The notes beneath the pieces are model-generated. The model had not been told where the DNA came from, made no database searches, and saw nothing but the letters and a program-made list of their open reading frames with translations. Position numbers and translations under genes: made by a program. From Akanthomyces muscarius (Eukaryota > Ascomycota > Sordariomycetes > Hypocreales > Cordycipitaceae): a stretch of 64,000 nucleotides of DNA. Shown here piece after piece: positions 46,697 through 56,991 of the stretch (positions within the stretch are counted from its first letter, which is position 1; each line of letters starts with the position of its first letter). The DNA lies in the NCBI RefSeq assembly GCF_028009165.1, contig NC_079243.1, forward strand, positions 3,100,001-3,164,000, in the 5' to 3' direction.

Positions 46697-48244
46697 ATGG
46701 AGAAGCCATCACCAACAGACAGCGTCTCTCCTTCCACCGCTAGCGGCTTGTCGAGCACGGCCGCCCAGCCTACCTACACGACGGCCGGTACCATCTACAA
46801 CCCAAGCTCATCCCAGCCTCTGCAGCCCCCTACCAGACGAGGCCGTTCGCTCAAGTGGACATCTGGCGGTGCCTACTCCGACCTCGCCTTACTGCCGCGC
46901 TCTCTTCTCGCGTCCCTGCAGGCCAAAAGCAACGGCCGCATTTCTCCGTATCCTGCGGCGCAGTATACGCCGCTACAGCAAAACTACGACCGGGCGGCCA
47001 ACCCCATCAGCAAGAGCGGCTACTTTGATGACATGCCTTCCCGATGGAGTGGCACTTTGGCCAGCCCTGCCCCCGAGTCTGCCGAGACGATGAGCTGCAT
47101 TGCCAGTGACCGAGAGCATGATGAAGACGACGAAGAGGAAGAGGATGACGAAGGAATGGACAACATCATGATGAACATGACTGTCAAGTCACTTCATAAT
47201 CTCGCCTCGTATCCGAACCCCAACCAGAAGAAGGCTCAGAAAGCCCTCCTGCGCCCGGTCAAGCCGAGACTCAACCTCCAGAATACTGCTGGTGCACACG
47301 ACATGCCACTTCAGCCTTGGGATCCCAGACCAAGCCCGGATTTCTTGTATGATAGGTCCTGGGCCAAGCCAAGACTGTCCAACTCAGACTCCGTGGCCTC
47401 ACAGCTGATGGCCAAGGCTGAGCTGCAGAGCATTACGGGAAGGGGTCAGCGTGAGGGGCCGACCCCCCCGCCCAACAGTGATGGATCTGAGCAACATGCT
47501 GCCTGGTTTGCGCATCTAGCCCTTGGTGCTCCGAGACCTTTGACGGCTGGACCACCTGGACAGCGTCAGTATCGCGCGTCGACGTTCAAGTCTACCTTTA
47601 GAGCGTTGAGTACAGAAGCAAAGGCTGCTAACCAGGCGGAGGAGGATGCTGCGTATGCAGTTACGGCCCGGGTTCTTCAGCACGCTGGCATTGACGATGC
47701 TCGTGGCAAGCTCGAGGGCTCCCTGTCCCTACACGAGTCGGAAGCAGCCTGCTACACGCAGCTATTCCAAGGCAGCCAGACGCTGCAGGAAAGCTCACCA
47801 AACGTGAGCTATGGTATTGTAGGATCTCCCGACAATAGCAACGACACACGCGACGGCGTGAATGTAGTTGCAGCTGTCGACGCAGCACTAGCGAGGCCTG
47901 AATGGAGCATGCATGCGGCGTGTGGTGGTGTGCGCTCTCGCAGGGACCCCGAGTACGAGGCCGGTCTTGCAGCTTACATGGAAAAGATGGACAGATTGTG
48001 GTATTATGGCTGCGAGACGCTCTGCGGCGAATCGGTGCGAGACGTGGACAATGCAAGGGAGACGTTGGGAGTGATTGGCGATGGACGTCCGGGACGCAGC
48101 GGGGGTAACAGACACGGAGAGCTCAAGATTGCCGAAGTAAACGAAATGGATGTGGCCGAGCACGCAAGGCCTCTTCTGGACATGGCCATGGCCAATCTGG
48201 AGCGCAGTCTTGGTGAGCTACTCAAAAAGCGTTGTGGGCAGTAA
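46697..48244 (+). CDS. Protein of unknown function, acidic and low complexity
   Basis: A single exon encodes 515 aa from the ATG at 46697, chosen because it follows an A-rich context (ACAAG before ATG) and because the upstream in-frame extension, to 46433, looks like untranslated leader. No known domain is recognised. Residues 1-60 are Ser/Thr/Pro-rich. A block of Asp and Glu lies at about 138-155. The middle is Pro-rich. From about residue 300 a helical part includes a Trp/Tyr-rich segment with DRLWYYGCETLCGES (about 430-444), and the end is a Leu-rich helix with a basic tail. No signal peptide or membrane segment is seen. Codon usage and lack of stops over 1.5 kb support a real gene. Confidence 0.75.
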   Translation: MEKPSPTDSVSPSTASGLSSTAAQPTYTTAGTIYNPSSSQPLQPPTRRGRSLKWTSGGAYSDLALLPRSLLASLQAKSNGRISPYPAAQYTPLQQNYDRAANPISKSGYFDDMPSRWSGTLASPAPESAETMSCIASDREHDEDDEEEEDDEGMDNIMMNMTVKSLHNLASYPNPNQKKAQKALLRPVKPRLNLQNTAGAHDMPLQPWDPRPSPDFLYDRSWAKPRLSNSDSVASQLMAKAELQSITGRGQREGPTPPPNSDGSEQHAAWFAHLALGAPRPLTAGPPGQRQYRASTFKSTFRALSTEAKAANQAEEDAAYAVTARVLQHAGIDDARGKLEGSLSLHESEAACYTQLFQGSQTLQESSPNVSYGIVGSPDNSNDTRDGVNVVAAVDAALARPEWSMHAACGGVRSRRDPEYEAGLAAYMEKMDRLWYYGCETLCGESVRDVDNARETLGVIGDGRPGRSGGNRHGELKIAEVNEMDVAEHARPLLDMAMANLERSLGELLKKRCGQ

Positions 48245-49757
48245 GGGGGTGGTGAAGTTGTGTTTGACTCGGATGGTAGTTGTAGCTTAATAGAACATAA
48301 TTGTACCAATGTCCAATAATGCCCGCTACTGTGATTTACATTGGAAGCACCAAGAGAGATTTACAGGTAAAGACCAGACGAAGAGGGATAAGGTTGTGGC
48401 TTGCGGGGGAGGAGGGTGTGGAGAGCAAGGGGTCAAGGGGGAAATCTGCAAAGGCCAGAGGCGGCGCCGCGCCGAGCTAGCGCGGCCTAGCAGAGGCTTG
48501 TTTGCTGGTCTGCAAGGTTCGGGTAGAGCTAACTATGAGGTACTCTGGGAGAAAGTCTGTACGGATAGCGTGATGTAATAAAGGGCAGAAGAGAGAGTGC
48601 TTGCATGCCATGGCATGTGGTGGTGACGTCGCGATGGGTGGGAGGGCGCGCGAGGCACGCGACACGGCAGGATGCGCTGGCAAAAGCCACAGCACTGTGA
48701 GGTACATGCAACAGTAGGGAGCGCGACGCGAGGAATTTGGATGTCTGGTTGTCTGGGTACACGTGCATAATGCTGATTTCCGAAGGGGGGGGGGGAGGGG
48801 ATTGTGCTCACTGCTCAGGCATGTGGAGGGGAAAGACAACGGAAGGACGGAGCAACTGCAGCGGCCTGTTCTAACTGGGTATTCATTGTAATCTGTACGG
48901 CTGGGACGGAGTATCGGAGACAATATTGAGCACGTAAAGAATTCGAGGTATTGAATAGTATGTATGCCTGCCTGTGTGACAATCAATTTAAATGACTAGG
49001 GGGACAGACAGACAGACACCACCCCTGGCGTTGGCGTGGAAAGGGGTAGCTGCTGATGAAAGGGCTCCGCTCCCTGGGCTGATGAGGATGGGCGCGTGTG
49101 GTCTCGTGCGCAGTTCCCGAACGGAGAAGGTGGGCTACGAAAGGGGGCAAAAGCAAATGGGGGGGGATTTTACAGAAATATTCCTGGACATTGTCACTCT
49201 TGTTAATTTTCACTTCTCTCCATCATCTTTCAACCCTTTGCTGGACTTGTCAAGTTCTTGATACGAGCGAACAAAGAGCGTGTGTGTGTGTCTGTGTGTG
49301 TGTGCTTTGAACGTTTCGTCATATCTGGCCATACGTGGGTCTCTCCCCTACTTAACGAACGAGTACCTGCAGACTCCTGACCCGAAAGTTGGGCAGCGCC
49401 GCAACCCTGTTTTTTCTCTCTCGACATCATCGGCGCGCCCGCGACACCACCCTCGGTTACCTACCAAACGGTCCGGCCCTCTTTCTCTTTTTCTTCGTCA
49501 ACGCCTCACTTTACTCTTTTAATACTGTGATTCTTTTTCAAATCCAGCCTTTGTTCTTCTTGCTTTCTTGACGACGGAATCGTCGGAAGCTTCGACTAAC
49601 ACCCCTGTTTTCGCTGCGCTCCATTCGGCTTCCGTGTTCCGCCCCAACAAAAAAAAAAAAAACACCTCCCCCGACTCCATCACGGAGTGCACTCCCACGA
49701 TATCTACAACATCGCCAGTTAAAAAAACAGGCCGGAAGGAAAGCAAATACCGACACC
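48245..49757. other. Intergenic region and leader of the phosphotransferase gene
   Basis: About 1.5 kb without a supported gene. It includes a G-run near 48786-48797, a (GT)n stretch at about 49279-49303, a pyrimidine-rich promoter from about 49400 to 49570 and an A-run of about 14 (near 49650) in the probable 5' leader of the following gene. Confidence 0.6.
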
Positions 49758-51242
49758 ATGGTTTACATCCGCCACAGCGAGCTGCCCGCGCTGCGCGAGT
49801 ACAAGTACTCGTCGGTCGACCGCTCGCTCGTCTCCAAGTACATCCTGAAGCCGTTTTACACAAACTTCGTCATCCACCTGTTCCCGATGACGATGGCGCC
49901 CAACATGATTACCCTGACGGGCTTCGCGTTTGTCGTCATCAACGTCCTGACGCTGCTCTGGTACAACCCAACGCTGGACCAGGACTGCCCGTCGTGGGTG
50001 TACTTTAGCTGGGCTATTGGCCTTTTCCTCTACCAAACCTTTGATGCCGTCGACGGCGCCCAAGCGTAAGTTTTTTCTTTGTTTTTCTGTTCTCGCTGCG
50101 CTCGGCGTTTTTCTGTTCTCGCTTCGCTCGGCGCGTATTGCAAAGATCCACGTGTCTGCAAACATGCGCTGGCTTTTACGGCCAACGTCGAGCGAAGCGA
50201 GGAAAAAAAGAAGAGAAAGCTAATAGATGTATAGCCGTCGCACCAAGCAGTCTGGTCCTCTCGGTGAACTCTTTGACCACGGCGTCGACGCCCTCAACAC
50301 CTCTCTTGAAGTCCTCATCTTTGCTGCCTCCCAGAACATGGGTCAGGGCTGGAAGACGGTCGCCGTCCTCTTTGCCTGTATGCGCCGCTCATGCCGTGTC
50401 TTGATAGCCAGTCACATGCTAACCATCTTGCAGCTCTTCTCACCTTTTACGTCCAGACCTGGGACGAGTACCACACCAAGACGCTCACCCTCGGTATCGT
50501 CAACGGTCCCGTCGAAGGCGTCCTCATCCTCGTCCTCGTCTACGCGCTCACCGGCTTCCTCGGCGGCGCCCATGTCTGGCAGCAGAGCATGCTGCGCGCC
50601 TTTGGCCTCCCCGACAACATGGGCATCCCCATGGCCATCTACAACCTGTCTTTTACTGAGTGGTACCTGGTCCAGGGCGCCGTCGTCCTCATCTTCAACA
50701 CGGTCGAGTCGTCGCTCAACGTCATCCGCGCCCGTCGCGCCCGCGGCGAGACCTCGCGCGGCGCCCTCATCGGCCTCGGCCCCTTCTTCTCTGTCTGGTT
50801 CCTTGTCATCTCGTACCTCAAGCTGCAGCCCGTCATCCTGCGCAACCACCTGGTGCCCTTTGCCATCTTCGTCGGCCTCGTCAACGCCTACTCGGTCGGC
50901 CGCATGATTACCGCCCATCTCCTCAAGCAGGACTTTCCCTACATCAACGTTCTCGGCGCCCTGCTCATGATTGGCGTCGCCGACTCCATGGGCCCCATCC
51001 TCGCGGAGCGCATTGGTCTCGGCTGGCCCAGCGCCCTTGGCGACGGCCCCTACCAGGTTGCCTATGTGTTTTTCATGCTCGGCACGGCGTTTGGTGTCTA
51101 TGGCAGCTTCGTCGTTGACGTCATTGTCAGCATTTGCGATTATCTCGACATTTGGTGTCTGACCATCAAGTACCACCACGTCGAGGACGAGGCCGCCAAG
51201 GCTCCCGAGCCTGCGTGGTCCAAGACGACAAAAACGCACTAA
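49758..51242 (+). CDS. Choline/ethanolamine phosphotransferase (CPT1/EPT1 family)
   Basis: Exons 49758-50065, 50235-50377 and 50434-51242 encode 419 aa, the normal family size. The CDP-alcohol phosphotransferase signature DG(x)2AR(x)8G(x)3D(x)3D spans the first junction: DGAQAR...G...D...D at about residues 99-124. Several hydrophobic segments follow, consistent with a polytopic ER/Golgi enzyme. It transfers phosphocholine or phosphoethanolamine from the CDP-base to diacylglycerol, the last step of the Kennedy pathway. The substrate preference cannot be read from sequence. Intron 1 (169 nt) is unusually long for this window and carries repeats able to form a hairpin. Intron 2 is a standard 56-nt intron with a GCTAAC branch point. 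Confidence 0.92.
50081..50201. repeat. 26-bp tandem duplication and 13-bp inverted repeat in intron 1
   Basis: Two adjacent 26-bp units (50081-50106 and 50107-50132) differ at a single base. Within the second unit CTCGCTTCGCTCG (50118-50130) is the exact reverse complement of CGAGCGAAGCGAG (50189-50201). The arms enclose a 58-nt loop inside the intron 50066-50234. Confidence 0.88.
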
Positions 51243-52041
51243 ATACCACAGATGCGACTCGCAGGGCAATACGAAAAGGCAGAAGTGTCTTTCATGAGCG
51301 CATCACGACTTGTGTCGCTGACACAGATTATGAAGGGGAATGTATCCCGTAATTCGTAGGGGGATAACAGAGGAGGAGATGGCAAAGGCTTACAACGATA
51401 CACGCTGTGCTGTGCACATCGCATTGTTGTCATTTTTTCATTCTTTCAAAGGGCTTGTTGGCCTTTTTGTAATGCCGTTTTGGGCTGAAATTAGCATAGT
51501 TTGGGGGTTTTATTGCTTTCGGGATGGCTGGCACGGAAAGAGACTTTAAAAAGAAGGCGAAGAAGGAGGATGAAGGGGGAAGTATCGGCGTTGATAGGAC
51601 ATGTGGCGTTTTACTCTTTTTTATATGTATAATTTATCGCAAGAAAATCCATCCATCGTGGCATTTTGAGTTGACTCTTTATAATCATTCTCTATATTTT
51701 ATCCTTGTCGGCTCCGTCAATCTGCACGTTTGTACATGCATACATGTGCATGCCCGTATGTACGTTTCTGTGTGTTGTGTGAGAGAAAGTGTTGTGTATT
51801 CGTTGATCGTTACGAGAGTGGTCCCCAGACAATAATAAAAATCGTAAATGACAAGGCCAAGCAGCAAACTGTTTTGCTCATGTAAAGTCCAAATCCAAAT
51901 CCAAATCCAAATCCAAAAACAATTACCGAGTACGCCATCCATTCGCCATCTTTTCGCTCCCTTGCCGCGTTTGCAAAGAGGGCCCAATGCACACATTCAC
52001 CCTCCCTCTCGATCAGAAAATCGACGCCCACCCGCCGCCGG
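51243..52041. other. Convergent intergenic region
   Basis: This lies between the 3' ends of the phosphotransferase (+) and the bZIP gene (-). It is AT-rich and holds a short CCAAAT-type hexanucleotide repeat (51888-51919). No gene is seen; both terminators should be here. Confidence 0.6.
51888..51919. repeat. (CCAAAT)5 hexanucleotide repeat
   Basis: Five consecutive CCAAAT units, the last imperfect, about 120 bp beyond the bZIP stop codon and probably in its 3' untranslated region. Confidence 0.85.
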
Positions 52042-53126
52042 TCACAGCAAGTCATCTGAGCCGCTCGCCACGCTCTGCTCAATCGCCTCCAGGATGTCCT
52101 TTTCCGGAAACACGGGCCCCTGGCCGTCGCACCTCGCTTTGTCCTTGAGCCGCTCGCTCACGGCGCCCACGTCGACCAGCCCGCGCTTGAACAGCTCGTG
52201 GCCGACAATGTAGTCCCACGTCGCGCCGGCGGCGAGCAGCCGCGCGCCGTCGTCGCCGACGACGATGCGGTGCGAGGGCAGCTTGTTGGCGTGGTCCTGC
52301 AGCACGTTGGAGTAGAAATCCGTCGGGCGGTACTCGGTCGGGCCGGTGGTGACGGCGGGCGGCGAGGCCGAGGGGCGGTGGTGGGCAGTCTGGGAGGTGC
52401 TCGTGGCGCGGAGGATTTCGTTTTCGGTCGATATTTTCTGGAGGTCACGACGGAGACGCTCGTTCTCGACCGAGGACTGCTGCTGCGCGGCCTCCATGCT
52501 GGCGAGCTTGGTCTCGAGATCCTTGACGTGCTTTTCCTTGCGCTCGCGGAACGCGCGTTGCCTGTTTTTTTTTTCAATCGCCACGGTTAGTACATCCACT
52601 GCTAAGGAGGAGAAGAAGGGGAAAAAAAGGACTCACGCGGCTCGGTTCTGGGCCTTGCGGCGCGACTGCGCAGGCGTCAGGTCCTCGTCTTCCGAGTTTC
52701 CCCTGCCGCCCTGTCCGTCGTCCGGGCTGCCGTGCTCGCCCTGCCCGCCGCCGAGCATGTTCTGCTGCTGCTGCTGCTGGGCAAAGGCGACGGGCGGCGT
52801 GGGCGGGCCGGGAAAGGACGCGCCGTTGGTGCTGCCGTTGAGCGGCCCGGGCGTGAGGCCGGTGCTGTAGTCAAAGTCGGCAAACTGACCGCCGCCGAGG
52901 GCGGCGTCGAACGCTGCTTCCTGTAAGATTGCGCCAGTTATTAGTTTCGAATGCGTTGGCGGAGAAGAATGGCGAGAGGGGGACGCACAGGAGGCGATGT
53001 CTGCCCAAAGTCGTCCGAGCCGGCCGACGCAGAGTGCGACGGCGTCAGAGGCTGCATCGGCCCCAGGAAGCCGTAGGTCGTCTGGCCGCCAGCGCCGCCG
53101 TACTGGTACTGAGAAGAAAAGTCCAT
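52042..53126 (-). CDS. Yap/AP-1-like bZIP transcription factor
   Basis: Exons 53126-52989, 52920-52637 and 52561-52042 encode 313 aa. The ATG at 53126 starts MDFSSQYQ, and an upstream in-frame ATG at 53168 would add a Pro-rich run of 14 residues. The N-terminal half is Gly/Gln/Pro-rich with a short polyQ. The basic region (about 130-150) has NRAAQRAFRER, the signature of the Yap/Pap1 subgroup, and spans the second intron. It is followed by a leucine zipper with heptad Leu/Met/Val to about residue 187. The C-terminal part holds a helical segment of unknown role, and I see no paired Cys-rich redox domain like that of Yap1, so oxidative-stress sensing by that mechanism is not supported. It may resemble the Yap3/Fcr3 class. 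It is not adjacent to the NRPS cluster. Confidence 0.85.
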
Positions 53127-53771
53127 CGCTGGAGGGGGGGGGGGGAGGGCGTGACTTCGTCGTCGCAAGGCGTGTTGTGTGCAATCGCAGGCTAGGTTCT
53201 GCTGGTGTTCGCTGGTCGGATGAAAAGTACGGGATAGAGAGGCGTTTTGTTGAAATCGACGGGGGATCGCAAGCTCATGATATCCCGCTGACTAAATAGT
53301 CGGGGACAGAAATCGTGCGGGCGGAAAGGCAAGGGGAATGAATGGATGGGATATATTAAAGCCTGAAAGGAGGGGCGGGCGGCAGCTGGGCTTCGGTGGC
53401 GGGGTCGCCGAGCCGTTGCGCCGTAGTGCCGATGGGGGAGGGACCAGGCGTCTGCTGCCCTGTTTCTGGGGGTGCTGAGAAATGGTGGTTACAGAGCAGG
53501 GCATTTATAAGGGTTTGACAATCGTTGCAAATCGGGTTCATGTGCCGATCGCTGGGCTGAGCATATCCGTAATCCGACAGTGTGTGTATTACTACATGCA
53601 TGCATGTGTGTATAGAGGGACCTGGGGTCGGCCTGCTCCGATCGCTAGAAAATTGAGCATACAAACAAAGAAATCGTGCTTCTTTCTAATTCTGAATGAC
53701 TTTTTTTTTTTTTTTTTTTTTTTTGGAAAAAAAAACGTGTTTTACACCTTGATCAGCGTTGCCATTAAATA
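53127..53771. other. bZIP promoter region with poly-T run
   Basis: About 0.65 kb upstream of the bZIP gene. It contains a G-run near 53135-53147 and about 24 consecutive T at 53701-53724. No gene is supported. Confidence 0.6.
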
Positions 53772-53924
53772 TCATTTGCGAGCGTCCATCAGTCCCGAGT
53801 CCAGGCCGCCTGGGACCTGGGACCTGGGCGAGACAGCGCCTGCGGGGATGCTGACTGTCGACGACGTTGCACCCAGCACGGGGAGAGCCAGGGAGATGAT
53901 GCTCAAGAATAGACAAGTCTTCAT
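53772..53924 (-). CDS. Possible 50-aa secreted peptide
   Basis: A minus-strand frame from the ATG at 53924 to TGA at 53774-53772 encodes 50 aa. It begins MKTCLFLSIISLALPVLGA, a textbook signal peptide with likely cleavage after VLGA, followed by about 31 mostly polar residues rich in Ser, Pro and Gly and ending in ARK. A TATA-like run (53939-53955) lies 15-30 bp upstream, rather close for a TATA box. No Cys remain in the mature part and no dibasic repeats are present, so it is not a typical effector or alpha-factor precursor. It could be the first exon of a longer gene. The frame is too short to be convincing without transcripts. Confidence 0.35.
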   Translation of the reverse strand: MKTCLFLSIISLALPVLGATSSTVSIPAGAVSPRSQVPGGLDSGLMDARK

Positions 53925-54483
53925 GTTGCCAAATGCTTATATATATATATAAATAGAGACGGATTTGCACCTGATATGGCTCGCGTTAGTCCCATGAGTC
54001 GCCCGTGCCACGGCCAAGGGTTCCTCTTACATAGGTTAGTGCTGCGTAGATTTAACTTGATCTGCTTGGCCAACACAGGTACTGCTGAACACTAGAGAAT
54101 AGTCAAGATGGAATCGATGGTAGTATATATACTGTTAAATAGTATCGCATGTTTTGCCATGACTTGGTATGGCATCATGCACTTTCCAATGGGGAATTAT
54201 CGAGCCACATTCACGTATGGTATGCTGCCGGAAGCTTGGCGCAAAGGCGTCGTCCACCATGTTTGGGTATTTCAAGCTACAATCTACTTTTCATAATACA
54301 TCTGTGTTGGAATCGAGTAGATCATTCTTATAAGAGCCCAGCCCCATCGAAACTGGTTCCTGACGCCGCTCCAAAACCTGAATTACAAGCACATTGGGGC
54401 ATCAGCGTCAGCAAGTCAATATTTTCTTTTACCATGACCTAGTTCTACTGCCAAAACCACCTTGCTCTCCACTTTCAATCCGT
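53925..54483. other. Intergenic region
   Basis: About 0.56 kb between the possible peptide and the 3' end of the aspartyl-tRNA synthetase gene. A 62-codon + strand frame at 54108-54296 has a hydrophobic start but no further support. Nothing else is seen. Confidence 0.5.
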
Positions 54484-56316
54484 TTATGGCGTCAGACGCT
54501 TAGGCGTGCGAGGGTAGTAGCTGCACAAATGCACGCTGGGCAGGTTCAGATACCACGCCACCACGCGGTCGAGACCGATACCGCCGCCTCCGTGAGGCGG
54601 CACACCAGCGCTGCGGAACACATCCACGTACTCCTTGATGCCGGGACTCTCCGGGTCGACGCCCTTCTTCTTGATGCGCGCCACCAGCGTCTCAGGGTCG
54701 TGAATACGCTGCCCACCAGAGAGAATCTCCTGGCCGCGCATGAAGAAGTCGTAGGCGTTGGTGACCTTGGGGTTGGCCGGGTCCTCGAGCGCGTAAAACG
54801 GACGAGCCTCCTCGGGGAACTTGTCGAGGATGTAAAAGTCAGTGTTGTACTTTTCACGAATCAGCGCACCCAGCGCCTTTTCCTGCGGCGTCGACATGTC
54901 CTCGTCGTCGGACACGTTGCGGTACTCCTCGGGGCCTTCGGCGCGGAGCAGCGCTTGGCCCTCAGCAAAGGTGAGGCGCACCTCCTTGCCGGGCGCGGGG
55001 AGCAGGAACTCCTCCGAGGGGTAGACGCTGCGGATCAGGGCAATCTGCTCGGCGCAGCGCTCGTTGAGACCGCGGAAAATAAACAGGAGCGTGGCCTCGA
55101 GCATGTCGCGGACCTCGACGTAGTCTTCCTCGATTTCCATTTCCAAATCAAGACCGGTAAACTAAAAAGTCAGCAAAGTTGCAGCACCTCTTGGTGTGCC
55201 ATGGAAACGCACCTCGGTCATGTGGCGGGGAGTGTTGGAGTTTTCGGCACGGAACACGGGACCAATACAGTAGACGCGCTTGCGGCCACCGGCAATCTCA
55301 ATCTGCTTGTAGAACTGGGGCGACTGCGCCAGGAACGCCTGCTTGTCAAAGTACGGCAGGCCAAAGACGTTGGAGCCGCCCTCCGAGGCGGCGCCAATCA
55401 GGCACGGCGGCTCAAACATGTTGAAGCCCTTCGAGTCGAGGTACTCGGCAAACAGCTTGCGGGTCGTCATGCGCACATCGGAAATGGCCTGCTGCACGGG
55501 CGAACGCTTGTGCATGGCCGGGTTGTTGAGATGGGTCGCCATCGAGGCGCCGGGCAGCACCGCGCCAGGCTCGAGCGAAGCCGCCTCGACAGCCTTGGTG
55601 GCCTCCTCGACGGCGGTATCGGCTGCCGCGGCGGCGGCGGGGTCTTCGTCGTCAAAGTTGGCGACGGGGCGGTTGGAGACGGCGAGGCCCATGCCGAGGA
55701 CCTCGGGACCCTTGGCGACCACGTAGCACTTTGTAATGTGCAGCTCGTAGTTGGAGACGCGCACGCTCTTGACGGGCTCGAGCGGCTTCTCAATCTTGCC
55801 TTCGACGAGGACGAAGCTCTCGAGGTTGAGCGCGCCGATCCACTTGACCATCTGCTTGCTGACCGGCGTGCCCTCGGGGGACGCCGCGACGACGCCCTGG
55901 ATCGCCCAGTCGCGCTCTTCGCGCAGCTCGACGAACGCCATCTTGGCGCCCTGCATGCGCGAGTTCTGGATCCATGCCCGCAGCTTGATCGTCTTGCCCA
56001 GAAGCGACTCGTCGACGTTCTTGAGATTGACGCGAGGGCTCTCGACCTTGGTCGTCGGCAGCGCAGGGCCGTAGCTATCCTTGGCCAGGTCTTCGGTGTT
56101 TCCGGCGGCAGCCTTGGCAGCCGCCTGGTTGGCCAAGTGCTCGGCAGCGCGGCGCGCCTTTTCGGCCTCCTTCTTAGCCTTAGCTTCAGCCTTTTTCAAG
56201 GCCTTCTTCGAGGGACCAGCCTCGCCGGCCTCCTCATCACCGGCGGCAGCAGCAGGGACGGCAGCGGCAGGCTGTTCGACAGGCTTGTTGGCCTCGGGAA
56301 CAGGAGTGTCAGCCAT
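54484..56316 (-). CDS. Cytosolic aspartyl-tRNA synthetase
   Basis: Exons 56316-55213 and 55161-54484, with a 51-nt intron (GTGCGT donor, TAG acceptor), encode 593 aa. The first part is an Ala/Pro segment and then a Lys/Ala-rich helix (about 37-72), the tRNA-binding extension of eukaryotic AspRS. The OB-fold anticodon-binding domain follows (about 105-215). Class II motif 2 is FRAENSNTPRHMTE, broken by the intron right after the Glu, and continues into FTGLDLEME. Motif 3 is GGGGIGLDRVV, and the end is RTPKRLTP, as in cytosolic AspRS. The enzyme charges tRNA-Asp. An Ala-rich insert at about 220-265 is larger than I would expect for yeast. An AsnRS call is less likely given the GLDLEM context and C-terminus. 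Confidence 0.9.
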
Positions 56317-56991
56317 GTTGGGGGTGTCTGTATTGTATCGCGTGTTCGATGAATTGTCGAGGCGGGGTATGGGTGCCCAAGCTCGAATGGGTGTCGCGGT
56401 GTTGACGAGTCTACTCAAGTCAATCGCAACCTGATGATCAAATTGAATGTTTCTATCCTCCGTAGAAGGAAAAAGTAGCCCTGATGGCGGACGATGGCAA
56501 CGTTTTAACGGCAAAAAGGATGGTGCAAGTAGAAAAAAAGAGTCATAAAATCTGGTGGTATTTTTACCCCGCCAAAGACAGGAAGCTCCCACTACAGCGT
56601 CATTCCTCAGGGTGGGGTGGGGCTCCCTTGCACTCGTGCCAGGCCTGGTCATCGGCCTGACTCCAGCAAGCCGGTCTCGGTCTTGATTGCAGCAATAAAT
56701 CAATTCCGCATTTATTATACATTTATGGTATATTCAACGCTGTAATTAGTACCGCTCCCTGCGGCAAGATTCCTAGCCAAGTCCGCAAGGTAAAATGGCT
56801 AGCTCATAATACATGTCTTGCCAAACGCCGTTGTCTCGTTACTCAAAAAAAAGGCCAGTAGGAAAAGAATTAATATGACAAGACGGAAATGAACACGCTG
56901 ACAAAAAACTTCAACAGTGTAACGACGGGGAAATAGTTATGCTGCGTCATCGTCGCCAAGCGCCTCACATGATGCTATCCAGTTTTGCTGC
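56317..56991. other. Intergenic region, AspRS promoter
   Basis: About 0.68 kb between the AspRS start and the Kog1 stop, both on the minus strand. It is AT-rich around 56690-56720 and 56860-56940. No gene is seen. Confidence 0.6.

Noticed and set aside
54394..56352. 652-codon + strand open frame
   Set aside because: It is antisense to aspartyl-tRNA synthetase, which has class II motifs; the long frame is a by-product of GC-rich codon usage.
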